From contig CAJUKR010000047.1 of the NCBI GenBank assembly GCA_910587025.1, forward strand, positions 1 to 12,532: DNA of 12,532 bases, given 5' to 3'. The translations under genes and the position numbers were made by a program. Under the pieces are notes generated by a model, which ran no database searches, was not told the DNA's origin, and saw only the letters and a program-made list of their open reading frames with translations. Shown piece after piece: positions 5,992-12,387 of the stretch. The stretch is from an uncultured Christensenellaceae bacterium. GTDB lineage: Bacteria > Bacillota > Clostridia > Christensenellales > Pumilibacteraceae. Numbering within the stretch: the stretch's first letter is position 1; each line of letters starts with the position of its first letter.

Positions 5992-7634
5992 ACAATTTAT
6001 CAGTAACCAATAACAATACCTACTATAACGGAGGTGATATAACCGCCCTGTATTGCAGATTAAGTTGTGACGACGATTCGCAGGGCGACAGCAATAGCAT
6101 TAAAAACCAAAAAGCCATATTGAGCAAGTATGCGAGCGAACACGGAATGAGCAATCCGCAGTTCTATGTGGACGACGGGTATTCGGGAACGAACTTTAAC
6201 CGTCCCGATTTCCAGCGTATGATACGCGACGTGGATGCAGGGCTTGTAAAGACGGTCATCGTAAAAGATATGTCGCGCTTGGGCAGAGATTACTTAAAGG
6301 TCGGTTATTACAGTGAAGTTTACTTCAACGAAGCCGACGTACACTTTATAGCAATCAACGACGGCGTGGATAATCAATTTGAAAACGACAGCGACTTTAC
6401 TCCCTTCCGTAACATCATCAACGAATGGTACGCAAAGGATACAAGTAAGAAAGTCCGCGCCGTGTTCAAAGCAAAAGGCAATTCAGGGAAACACTTGTGT
6501 ACCTGCCCGCCGTATGGCTACAAGAAAGACGAAAGCAACAAAGAACAATGGATTGTGGATGAAGAAGCCGCAAAGGTTGTAAAGGAAATATTCTCACTCT
6601 GTATGAAAGGTTATGGTCCGACGCAGATCGCAAGAATACTCACCGAGCGCGGAATTGATACGCCTACCGTCCATAACCGTAAGTGCGGTTTGCCTGCAAC
6701 TTCGCTTAAAATGGAATTCCCGAATATATGGAATACCGAAGCAGTCATACATATTCTTGAAAATATGAATTACTGTGGGCATACCGTGAACTTTACTACC
6801 AAAAAGAAATCGTACAAGAACAAAAAGAAAATTCGCCTGCCGCGAGAAGATTGGGTAATATTCAAAGACACGCACGAAGCATTGATTGATGAAGATACTT
6901 ACGAAACGGTACAGCGAATACGGAAAGCAAAAAGGAAACAAACGGATATGGGCGAAATGAGCGTATTTTCGGGAATAGTCTATTGCGCCGATTGCGGCAA
7001 GAAAATGTATCTCTGCCGTTGCTCGAAGTCCACGCAGAAAGAATACTTTAACTGTTCTACATATCGCAAGAAAAGCAAAAGCCTTTGCACGTCACACCAA
7101 ATCACTGTTGAAGCCGTAGAGCATATCGTTCTAACTGACTTACAGCGCGTATTGGGAATGGCAAAGGACAATGAAAAACAGTTTGTGAATATGGTGCAAA
7201 CGGCTAAGAGCAAAGAAATCCGCAAGGACTTATCTGCCAAGACGAAAGAATGCGACGAAGCCGAGAAACGAGTAAAAGCACTTGACCGAATTATTCAGAG
7301 TTTGTACGAGGACAAGGTTTGCGGCAATCTTACGGATGAGCGATTTGTAAAGATGAGCCAAGCCTACGAGCAAGAGCAAGAAACTTTAACTGAACGGATA
7401 AAGGTTTTACGCAAAGAGCTTTCTACCGCAAAAGAAGATGCGGACAATGTAACAAAGTTTATGCGGCTTGTAAAACGGTACACCGAGATAACAGAACTTA
7501 CGCCCGAAGTCGTAAGAGAGTTTATCGAAAAGGTAATCGTTCACCAAGCCGAGAAAGTAAACGGCAAGAAACGCCAAGCCGTTGAAATCATTTACAACTG
7601 TGTGGGAGTGATTCCAAACCCCACGCAAGAGTAG
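5988..7634 (+). CDS. tnpX: Large serine recombinase of the TnpX type
   Basis: 548 aa. It excises and integrates the element by site-specific recombination through a serine-DNA intermediate. Domains in order: the resolvase/invertase catalytic domain (about 17-160) with ALYCRLSCDDD, Ser26 as nucleophile, and VKDMSRLGRD with R97 and R100. The recombinase domain follows (about 165-300, including GYGPTQIARILTERGI). Then comes a zinc ribbon with C333-x2-C336 and later cysteines at about 356 and 367, a coiled coil (about 385-475), and a C-terminal segment resembling DUF4368 (VVREFIEKVIVHQAEK). All expected catalytic residues are present, so it looks active. The ATG overlaps the TnpW-like stop (ATGA), with GGGAGGAG as ribosome site. 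TnpX of Tn4451 is longer (about 700 aa), so this is a shorter relative. Its gene sits at one end of the element, as is common, 122 bp from the dnaN stop. Confidence 0.93.
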   Translation: MNNLSVTNNNTYYNGGDITALYCRLSCDDDSQGDSNSIKNQKAILSKYASEHGMSNPQFYVDDGYSGTNFNRPDFQRMIRDVDAGLVKTVIVKDMSRLGRDYLKVGYYSEVYFNEADVHFIAINDGVDNQFENDSDFTPFRNIINEWYAKDTSKKVRAVFKAKGNSGKHLCTCPPYGYKKDESNKEQWIVDEEAAKVVKEIFSLCMKGYGPTQIARILTERGIDTPTVHNRKCGLPATSLKMEFPNIWNTEAVIHILENMNYCGHTVNFTTKKKSYKNKKKIRLPREDWVIFKDTHEALIDEDTYETVQRIRKAKRKQTDMGEMSVFSGIVYCADCGKKMYLCRCSKSTQKEYFNCSTYRKKSKSLCTSHQITVEAVEHIVLTDLQRVLGMAKDNEKQFVNMVQTAKSKEIRKDLSAKTKECDEAEKRVKALDRIIQSLYEDKVCGNLTDERFVKMSQAYEQEQETLTERIKVLRKELSTAKEDADNVTKFMRLVKRYTEITELTPEVVREFIEKVIVHQAEKVNGKKRQAVEIIYNCVGVIPNPTQE

Positions 7635-7654
7635 CTAAAATATCCCGACAACGG

Positions 7655-7683
7655 AAAAGTGGCATAGCTTTTCGCTATGCCAC
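7655..7683 (-). terminator. Hairpin between recombinase and dnaN, probable terminator
   Basis: Perfect 10-bp arms GTGGCATAGC (7659-7668) and GCTATGCCAC (7674-7683), 5-nt loop. On the minus strand it is followed by TTTT (complement of 7655-7658), giving a moderate terminator for dnaN; on the plus strand no T-run follows. It may also be a terminal structure of the mobile element. Confidence 0.5.
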
Positions 7684-7690
7684 CATCCGA

Positions 7691-7708
7691 AGGGATTAAA
7701 TAATCCCT
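7691..7708. repeat. Short palindrome near the presumed element end
   Basis: AGGGATTA (7691-7698) and TAATCCCT (7701-7708) are perfect 8-bp inverted arms around AA. It lies between the recombinase gene and dnaN, where an attachment site for the serine recombinase is expected. Recombinase att sites are often imperfect palindromes, but nothing here proves that role. Confidence 0.35.
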
Positions 7709-7756
7709 ATGAAAGACACCCTAATGCTCGGTTTTTTAATATTGGTATATGTAGGT

Positions 7757-8860
7757 TTACAGACTGCGCACGGGTAGGACGAGATAGATATACTCTTCCA
7801 CGCCGCCCGCGGGGGAAATGACGCAAGCCGAAGTGGCGTTGGTCAGATTGAGCACGATCGCTTCGCTGTCCATGCAGTGCAAAAAGTCGGTGAAGTAGCG
7901 CGCATTGAACGAAATGGAAATATCCGCGCCCTCGGTCTTGACGGGCAGATTTTCCTCGACATTGCCCGCGTCGCTGTGCGATTTGACGGTCATATTGGTC
8001 TGCGAAATATCGAAACGCACGAGGTAATTGTTCTTTTCGAAACGTGCCATGAGCACCGCGCGATCGATCGCGTCCTCGAACAGCGCTTTGGGGATGTATA
8101 CGTGCGTGTCGAAGTGCTGGGGTACGATCTGGCGGTAGTTTACGAACTCGCCGTCGATAAGGCGTGTGGTGATCGTAGTCGCGTCGATGCGGACCATGAG
8201 GAAGTTTTTGTGCATATAGAACGTTACAACGTCGTCGTTGTCGGCGACGAGCCGCGACATCTCCATGATGGCGCGCACGGGCACAACGATGCTGACCGCG
8301 GCGGTCGTGGCGATTATCGGTTTGACGCACTTTGCGAGACGATAGCCGTCGAGCGCGACCGCAACCACGTCGCCCTCGTTTATTTCGAGCAGTATGCCTT
8401 TAAGCGTAGGGTGCGCGTCGTCCGTGCATACCGAAAACGCGACCTTGGAAACGAGATCTTTGAGATCGGAATTTTTCATCTCGAAATGCTGCGTATCGTC
8501 GATCTTGTTTATAACGGGGAATTGCTCGGCGGGGAAACAGCCGAACTCGCCCTCGCTGCGCGCATAGTCTATCTTGAGCCGCGAGCCGATTGTTGAAAGC
8601 ACTATATTCTGCGAGGTCAGTTTTTTGACGAAGTCTCCGAACAGTTTGCCCGGAACGACAGCCTCGCCCGCCTCGATTATTTCGGCGCGGATCATATGTT
8701 CGATGGAAAGCTCGAGATCGGTCGCGGAAAGAGTGAGCGTGCCGTCCTCGGCGGAAAGCTTGATGCCTTCGAGCACCGCATTGGGCGAGCGCACAGAAAC
8801 CGCTTTTATAACTCTGCCTACCGCGTCGCAAAGATCGTTGCCGTTACATTCTATTTTCAT
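7757..8860 (-). CDS. dnaN: DNA polymerase III beta subunit (sliding clamp)
   Basis: 367 aa, full family length. It forms the dimeric ring that holds the replicative polymerase on DNA and recruits other repair and replication proteins. Three clamp domains of about 120 residues are visible. Landmarks are MKIECNGNDLCDAVGRVIKA at the start, HPTLKGILLE at the second domain, ALDGYRLA in the middle, TRLIDGEFVNYRQIVP (the conserved 'LIDG-F-Y-P' motif), and the C-terminus YLVLPVRSL, typical of clamps (LP-R near the end). ATG 8860 has a GGGAG ribosome site. High G+C and GCG-rich codons mark it as native chromosome. dnaN is usually the second gene of the dnaA operon; here the upstream neighbour is a small XRE gene and dnaN has its own consensus promoter. 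Whether it is the only clamp gene cannot be told from this window. Confidence 0.97.
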   Translation of the reverse strand: MKIECNGNDLCDAVGRVIKAVSVRSPNAVLEGIKLSAEDGTLTLSATDLELSIEHMIRAEIIEAGEAVVPGKLFGDFVKKLTSQNIVLSTIGSRLKIDYARSEGEFGCFPAEQFPVINKIDDTQHFEMKNSDLKDLVSKVAFSVCTDDAHPTLKGILLEINEGDVVAVALDGYRLAKCVKPIIATTAAVSIVVPVRAIMEMSRLVADNDDVVTFYMHKNFLMVRIDATTITTRLIDGEFVNYRQIVPQHFDTHVYIPKALFEDAIDRAVLMARFEKNNYLVRFDISQTNMTVKSHSDAGNVEENLPVKTEGADISISFNARYFTDFLHCMDSEAIVLNLTNATSACVISPAGGVEEYIYLVLPVRSL

Positions 8861-8892
8861 TGCGTTTTTCTCCCGAAAAATTTTATAGTTAG

Positions 8893-8921
8893 ATTATACC
8901 ATGTATAATTAAAATTGTCAA
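8893..8921 (-). promoter_or_regulatory. Perfect consensus promoter of dnaN
   Basis: On the minus strand TTGACA (8916-8921), 17-nt spacer, TATAAT (8893-8898), with TGG before the -10 (extended -10). This matches the sigma-A consensus at every hexamer position. The start point falls near 8886, about 26 nt before the ATG. Confidence 0.9.
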
Positions 8922-8969
8922 TATTTATTAGAGCAGTATTTTCTCTTGCTTGCGAATGTCGGGCGAAAA

Positions 8970-9173
8970 TCAATCTTCCAAGCCTATCAAAAAATCGGCG
9001 CTGCATTCAAAAAATTTACAGAGCATCGATAAACTCTCTATATTCGGAATACGCAAATCGTTTTCCCAACGATTGATACACGCCACGCTTACGCCTATCA
9101 GTTTCGATAATTCGTTTTGCGAAAGATTTTTTTCTTTTCGCATTTCGGTCAGTCTTTCCGCAAATATGCTCAT
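8970..9173 (-). CDS. XRE-family (Cro/CI-type) HTH regulator
   Basis: 67 aa, consisting almost entirely of one HTH_3 domain. Helices 2 and 3 are at about residues 18-38 (LSQNELSKLIGVSVACINRW), and the end FFECSADFLIGLED is typical for small Cro/CI-like regulators. A GAGGTGA ribosome site precedes the ATG. The gene diverges from a second small HTH gene; the gap holds three copies of a TACC-N4-GGTA site, so it likely binds there and represses itself, its neighbour, or both. Its stop lies about 50 bp upstream of the dnaN -35. AT-rich compared with dnaN and with the genes to the right, which suggests acquisition. No toxin or phage structural gene is adjacent. Confidence 0.88.
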   Translation of the reverse strand: MSIFAERLTEMRKEKNLSQNELSKLIGVSVACINRWENDLRIPNIESLSMLCKFFECSADFLIGLED

Positions 9174-9196
9174 ATCGTCACCTCACGATTATTTTA

Positions 9197-9209
9197 TACC
9201 AAACGGTAA
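9197..9209. promoter_or_regulatory. Operator O1 of the divergent XRE pair
   Basis: TACCAAACGGTAA, an imperfect palindrome TACC-AAAC-GGTA. It abuts TATAAA on the minus strand (9192-9197), a possible -10 of the 67-aa regulator, so occupancy would repress that side. The same 13 bases recur at 9226-9238. Confidence 0.7.
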
Positions 9210-9217
9210 TAAAATGC

Positions 9218-9247
9218 TTGACTTTTACCAAACGGTAATGATATAAT
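9218..9247 (+). promoter_or_regulatory. Promoter of the 69-aa HTH protein
   Basis: TTGACT (9218-9223), 18-nt spacer, TATAAT (9242-9247). O2 sits between the hexamers and O3 just downstream, so the promoter is fully covered by operators. Confidence 0.8.
9226..9238. promoter_or_regulatory. Operator O2 of the divergent XRE pair
   Basis: An exact second copy of TACCAAACGGTAA, centred 29 bp from O1 (about three helical turns). It lies within the -35/-10 spacer of the plus-strand promoter. Confidence 0.7.
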
Positions 9248-9248
9248 G

Positions 9249-9268
9249 TTTTTACCAATTGGTAAAAA
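9249..9268. promoter_or_regulatory. Operator O3 of the divergent XRE pair
   Basis: A perfect 20-bp palindrome containing TTTACCAATTGGTAAA, with the same TTACC/GGTAA half-sites as O1 and O2 but centre AATT instead of AAAC. It covers the predicted start point of the plus-strand promoter and is centred about 26.5 bp from O2. Confidence 0.75.
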
Positions 9269-9280
9269 GAAGGAGTAGTT

Positions 9281-9490
9281 ATGAAGAATTTGATAAATAT
9301 CGAAATAATCAATACATATATCAGGGAAAATAAATTGACGAAAACGGGGTTTTGTAAAAAATGTAAGGTCGGTTTATCTACCTTTAACAAAATCATATCC
9401 GGAAAGAATTTTAATTTGATATTTCTTTTTCGTATCGCCAAAACAATGAAAATCGGGATAGCCGAATTATTTGTTTCCGAAACGGAATAA
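9281..9490 (+). CDS. Small XRE-like HTH protein, partner of the divergent regulator
   Basis: 69 aa. Residues about 20-62 (LTKTGFCKKCKVGLSTFNKI, then ISGKNFNLIFLFRIAKTMKI) follow the XRE pattern: helix 2 at 'KTGFCKKCKVG', recognition helix at 'LSTFNKIISGK', then two helices. It is more divergent from the canonical family than its 67-aa partner and has a CxxC pair (FCKKC) of unknown meaning. The ATG has AAGGAG 6 nt upstream. Its promoter is overlaid by two of the three shared operators, so its expression should be shut off by whichever protein binds them. The pair resembles a CI/Cro-type switch without phage genes. AT-rich like its partner. The target beyond the intergenic region is unknown. 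Confidence 0.78.
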   Translation: MKNLINIEIINTYIRENKLTKTGFCKKCKVGLSTFNKIISGKNFNLIFLFRIAKTMKIGIAELFVSETE

Positions 9491-9593
9491 ATATGCGATC
9501 GAATTGCGCAATTTTCTTTACTTTGGTTTTCAAAAATGTTACACTTTTATTGTAGACGGGCGGCGCGGCGGCGCCGCAATTTCGGAGGACAGG

Positions 9594-9956
9594 ATGAAAG
9601 ATCACGAATCGGAAGAAATGTATCTCGAAACAATACTTTTGCTTAAAGGGCGCAAGGCGGCGGTTCGGTCGATCGACGTGGCGGAATCGCTCGGGTACGC
9701 CAAGTCGAGCGTGTCGCGCGCGGTCAATCTTTTGCAAGACCGCGGTTATATTGTTATCGATGCGGACGGATTTATAGGGTTCACCGACGAGGGCGAGCGC
9801 CGCGCCGAGCGTATATACGACAGACATTTGACTCTTACGCGGTTCTTTTCGGAACTCGGCGCGAGCGACGCGGCGGCGGAGCGCAATGCGTGCCGCATAG
9901 AACACGTTATCGACGACGAGATTTTCGAGCTTATAAAAGCGCGGCTCGGTAAGTAG
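9594..9956 (+). CDS. DtxR/MntR-family metal-dependent repressor, short form
   Basis: 120 aa. It would sense Fe2+ or Mn2+ and repress metal-uptake or metal-linked genes. The winged HTH lies at about residues 1-65 (VRSIDVAESLGYAKSSVSRA), followed by the dimerisation/metal-binding domain to residue 120. The C-terminal SH3-like domain of DtxR/IdeR is absent, as in MntR. Metal ligands resemble DtxR more than MntR: SEEMYLE aligns Met9 with DtxR Met10 (MntR has Asp8), and ACRIEHV gives C100, E103, H104 for DtxR C102, E105, H106. H78 matches H79, but other ancillary ligands (E83, H98) appear replaced. ATG 9594 is chosen for the CGGAGGA site just upstream; an earlier in-frame ATG (9471) would overlap the XRE gene. 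It lies 3 bp before a radical SAM gene, suggesting one operon. High G+C. Confidence 0.9.
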   Translation: MKDHESEEMYLETILLLKGRKAAVRSIDVAESLGYAKSSVSRAVNLLQDRGYIVIDADGFIGFTDEGERRAERIYDRHLTLTRFFSELGASDAAAERNACRIEHVIDDEIFELIKARLGK

Positions 9957-9959
9957 CGC

Positions 9960-10796
9960 ATGGCGGTTTGCAACGACTGTCCGCGCGCGTGCGGCGTCGA
10001 CAGGCGCGTAAAACGCGGATACTGCGGTTGCGGGGCAAACGCGGTTGTGGCGAAAACAATATCGCCGTTCGAGTACGAAGAGCCGTGTCTCGGTAGGCTT
10101 TCGGCGGTGTTTTTCGGCGGGTGCGCTCTGCGCTGTTCGTACTGTCAAAACGTTAAGATAAGCCGCGGCGCGGTCGGCAGGGAATATTCGGACGCGGAGC
10201 TTGCGCGACTGTTCGACGAAACAGACCGTGCGCTCGATCTCGTCACGCCGTCGCATTTTTCGAGCGCGATAGAACGCGCTTTGGCGTTGTGCGAAAAGCC
10301 GCACCGCATAATTTACAACACGTCGGGCTATGAGACCGAAAGCGCGGTCGAACGCGCGGCGAAGTTTACCGACGTATTTTTGACCGATCTCAAGTATTAC
10401 GACGGTGCGATCGCAAACAGGTATTCCGCGGCGTCCGATTATTTCGAGCATGCGTCGCGCGCGGTAAAGCTTATGCGCGAGCTTATTCCGGACGATCGGG
10501 AAACGTCGGACGGCGCGAAAATACTCAAACGCGGGCTTGTGATACGGCATTTGGTGCTGCCCGGGCATAGCGCGGATTCTATGAAGATTCTCGATTTTAT
10601 AGCGGAAAACATCGGTATCGACGCGGTTGTTTCGATCATGAGTCAATTCACGCCCAACGGGATCGGCGAGCCGAGCGCGCGGCTCAAAAAGATAGAGTAC
10701 AAGCTCGTGCGTGAGCATGCGTTAAAACTCGGATTTCGCAACGGCTACGTACAGGATTTTTCGTCGGCGAGCGCGGCGTATACCCCTAAATTTTGA
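9960..10796 (+). CDS. PflX-like radical SAM protein (pyruvate formate-lyase activase homologue)
   Basis: 278 aa. Contains the radical SAM signature C55-x3-C59-x2-C62 (FFGGCALRCSYCQN), which binds a 4Fe-4S cluster and S-adenosylmethionine to form a 5'-deoxyadenosyl radical. An N-terminal cysteine cluster (C4, C7, C11, C22, C24; CNDCPRACGVDRR) marks the PflX/COG1313 group, whose substrate is not established. The core continues with SRGAVGREYSDAELARLFDE, TPSHFSSAIERAL, FLTDLKYYDG and a C-terminal SIMSQFTPNG. No glycyl-radical enzyme gene is adjacent, so a pyruvate formate-lyase role is not supported. It starts 3 bp after the DtxR-type stop with no clear ribosome site, implying coupled translation and metal-responsive control of an iron-sulfur enzyme. 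The opposite strand is also open over much of this gene, an effect of its high G+C. Confidence 0.88.
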   Translation: MAVCNDCPRACGVDRRVKRGYCGCGANAVVAKTISPFEYEEPCLGRLSAVFFGGCALRCSYCQNVKISRGAVGREYSDAELARLFDETDRALDLVTPSHFSSAIERALALCEKPHRIIYNTSGYETESAVERAAKFTDVFLTDLKYYDGAIANRYSAASDYFEHASRAVKLMRELIPDDRETSDGAKILKRGLVIRHLVLPGHSADSMKILDFIAENIGIDAVVSIMSQFTPNGIGEPSARLKKIEYKLVREHALKLGFRNGYVQDFSSASAAYTPKF

Positions 10797-10882
10797 TTGC
10801 GCGTTTCCCGATCTGTTCGGTTGCGCACAGCCCCGTCTAACATTAAAATCTTGTTAAAATCGCGACGCTTGCGCGTTTGCCG

Positions 10883-10911
10883 TTGACATTCTCGGGCAAA
10901 CTTGTTATAGT
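10883..10911 (+). promoter_or_regulatory. Promoter of the UPF0104-type membrane protein gene
   Basis: TTGACA (10883-10888), 17-nt spacer, TATAGT (10906-10911), with TGT ahead of the -10 (extended -10). The start point lies near 10918, giving a leader of about 38 nt. GGCGGAG in that leader is about 30 nt from the ATG and partly within a small AGCGG/CCGCT stem. Confidence 0.8.
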
Positions 10912-10955
10912 GAGATAGCGGCGGAGAATTACGACCGCTCGGCTGTCGATATTAC

Positions 10956-12236
10956 ATGGCGAAAAAACTTTCAAAGGGCACTAAAAAGCTCATTATAAAC
11001 ATATCGGTCATCGTTGCGCTCACGGTGATAACGTTAGTCGTACTGTTGTTGAGCTACAAAGAGCTTAACTTCGAGAGTATCGGCGCGTTTTTGCGTGCGG
11101 GCAACGCTTGGATATTCGTCGCGGCGGTCGGGTGTATGCTGCTAACCGTGTTTTGCGAGGCGATCTCTATTTTCGTGATCTCGCGCCGGCTCGGCGAAAA
11201 GCCCAAACTTCACTCGTCGCTTGCGTATGCGTCTGCCGACGTGTACTATTCGGCTATTACGCCGTCCGCGACGGGCGGACAGCCCGCGTCCGCGTTTTAC
11301 ATGGTCCGCGACGGCATGAGCGCGGCGAATGCGGGGTTTACGCTCGTGTTCAACGTGATGGCGTTCGCTACGTCGATATTGCTGATGGGCATATTCTCGT
11401 TTATAGCGCGCCCGTCGTATTTTGCGCGGCTCGATTGGTACACGATAACGCTCGTCATATTCGGGTTTGTTGTGCAGGCTTTGTTATTGGGGTTTGCGCT
11501 GATGTGCATGCTGTGGAGCAAAGCGATACTCAAGTGCGGCAACGGAATAATATCGTTGCTTACAAAAATGCGCATTGTCAAAAAGCCCGAGAAATGGCGC
11601 GAAAAGCTTTCCGCCGAGGTGGAGAAGTACAGAGCCAACCGCGGAATAATAAAAAAATATCCGCTGTTGTTTTTTGCGGCGCTGTTTTTCAATCTTATAG
11701 AACGCGTTTCATACAATATGATCACGTGTCTTGTCTGCTATGCCGTTGCTCCCGACGCGGCGTCGTTCCTCGATCTTTTTGCAATGCAAACGTTCGTCCT
11801 CATCGGGTTTTCCGCGATACCGCTGCCGGGCGGCGTGGGCGCGTTCGAGTTTATGTATATAAACGTATTCGGTATGTTTTTTAACGACAACGCGTTCATA
11901 ATGTCGGCGATGATGGTGTCGCGCGTGATAACGTATTATATGCGTATGGTGATTTGCGGACTGTATACGCTTATTTATCATGCGGTCGGAATAAAGAACA
12001 AAAAGATCAAGCCGAACGAAACGCCCGACGATTATCAGCCTCGGTCGGAGACGGAACCGTTAACGGACGGCGGCGAGCCTATCGAGCCGAGCGCGGAAAA
12101 CGCCGCGGCACAAGTCGAGGACGGGGAAGTTTCGCCCGCGCCCGATAACGCCGCGTCGCCGACGGAAAGCGAAAAGGGAGATTCGGGATTGCCCGAGCCG
12201 TGCGGCTCGGACGAAAAAGAAAAATCCCCCGAATAA
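10956..12236 (+). CDS. LPG-synthase-TM / UPF0104-type integral membrane protein with acidic tail
   Basis: 426 aa. Residues about 10-345 form roughly seven or eight membrane segments with the family signature YYSAITPSATGGQPASAFYM and a later IPLPGGVGAFE segment. This is the lysylphosphatidylglycerol synthase/flippase transmembrane family, as in the N-terminal half of MprF. The C-terminal aminoacyl-transferase domain of MprF is absent, so a lipid-transport or flippase-like role is more likely than lysyl transfer (inference). From about residue 350 the chain becomes a hydrophilic tail rich in Glu, Pro, Ser and Asp, probably disordered and cytoplasmic. ATG 10956 has no Shine-Dalgarno at normal distance, though the promoter is strong; no better in-frame start is visible. 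The gene is monocistronic by appearance, with a stem-loop overlapping its stop. High G+C, native type. Confidence 0.9.
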   Translation: MAKKLSKGTKKLIINISVIVALTVITLVVLLLSYKELNFESIGAFLRAGNAWIFVAAVGCMLLTVFCEAISIFVISRRLGEKPKLHSSLAYASADVYYSAITPSATGGQPASAFYMVRDGMSAANAGFTLVFNVMAFATSILLMGIFSFIARPSYFARLDWYTITLVIFGFVVQALLLGFALMCMLWSKAILKCGNGIISLLTKMRIVKKPEKWREKLSAEVEKYRANRGIIKKYPLLFFAALFFNLIERVSYNMITCLVCYAVAPDAASFLDLFAMQTFVLIGFSAIPLPGGVGAFEFMYINVFGMFFNDNAFIMSAMMVSRVITYYMRMVICGLYTLIYHAVGIKNKKIKPNETPDDYQPRSETEPLTDGGEPIEPSAENAAAQVEDGEVSPAPDNAASPTESEKGDSGLPEPCGSDEKEKSPE

Positions 12237-12249
12237 ATCGAGGGGATTT
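12222..12249 (+). terminator. Stem-loop overlapping the stop of the membrane protein gene
   Basis: Arms AAATCCCC (12222-12229) and GGGGATTT (12242-12249), extended inward by CGA/TCG with one bulged A. The TAA stop (12234-12236) is in the loop. Only three T residues follow, so termination may be partial. Confidence 0.55.
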
Positions 12250-12387
12250 CTCGTCGCTATTCGCGAGGGATATAAGACGCGTATCGGCGTTTTGCGCCTT
12301 ACAATATTATTTTGCGTCGCATCGGGAATTTTATGCGCCGTCGAACGAATTGACTTAATTTTTTTATTGTGATCTGCGGAGAGAGAA

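Noticed and set aside
7877..8596. 239-codon plus-strand open frame across dnaN
   Set aside because: Antisense shadow of the beta clamp; dnaN is unmistakable in the opposite strand.
9523..9551. TTGGTT-17-TTTATT as promoter of the DtxR-type gene
   Set aside because: Too many mismatches to the consensus in AT-rich sequence to call; the true promoter is undetermined.
9411..10718. Long open frame (435 codons) on the minus strand opposite the regulator and radical SAM genes
   Set aside because: Arg-rich with no family resemblance; it is a shadow caused by high G+C codon use in the two well-supported plus-strand genes.
11108..11884. 258-codon plus-strand frame within the membrane protein gene
   Set aside because: Overlapping frame with Arg/Cys-rich, non-hydrophobic product; the membrane protein reading has clear helices and family motif.
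12193..12210. Perfect CCGAGCCG/CGGCTCGG hairpin near the end of the membrane protein gene
   Set aside because: It lies within coding sequence, has no following T-run, and is expected by chance in GC-rich codons; the stem-loop at 12222-12249 is the better terminator candidate.
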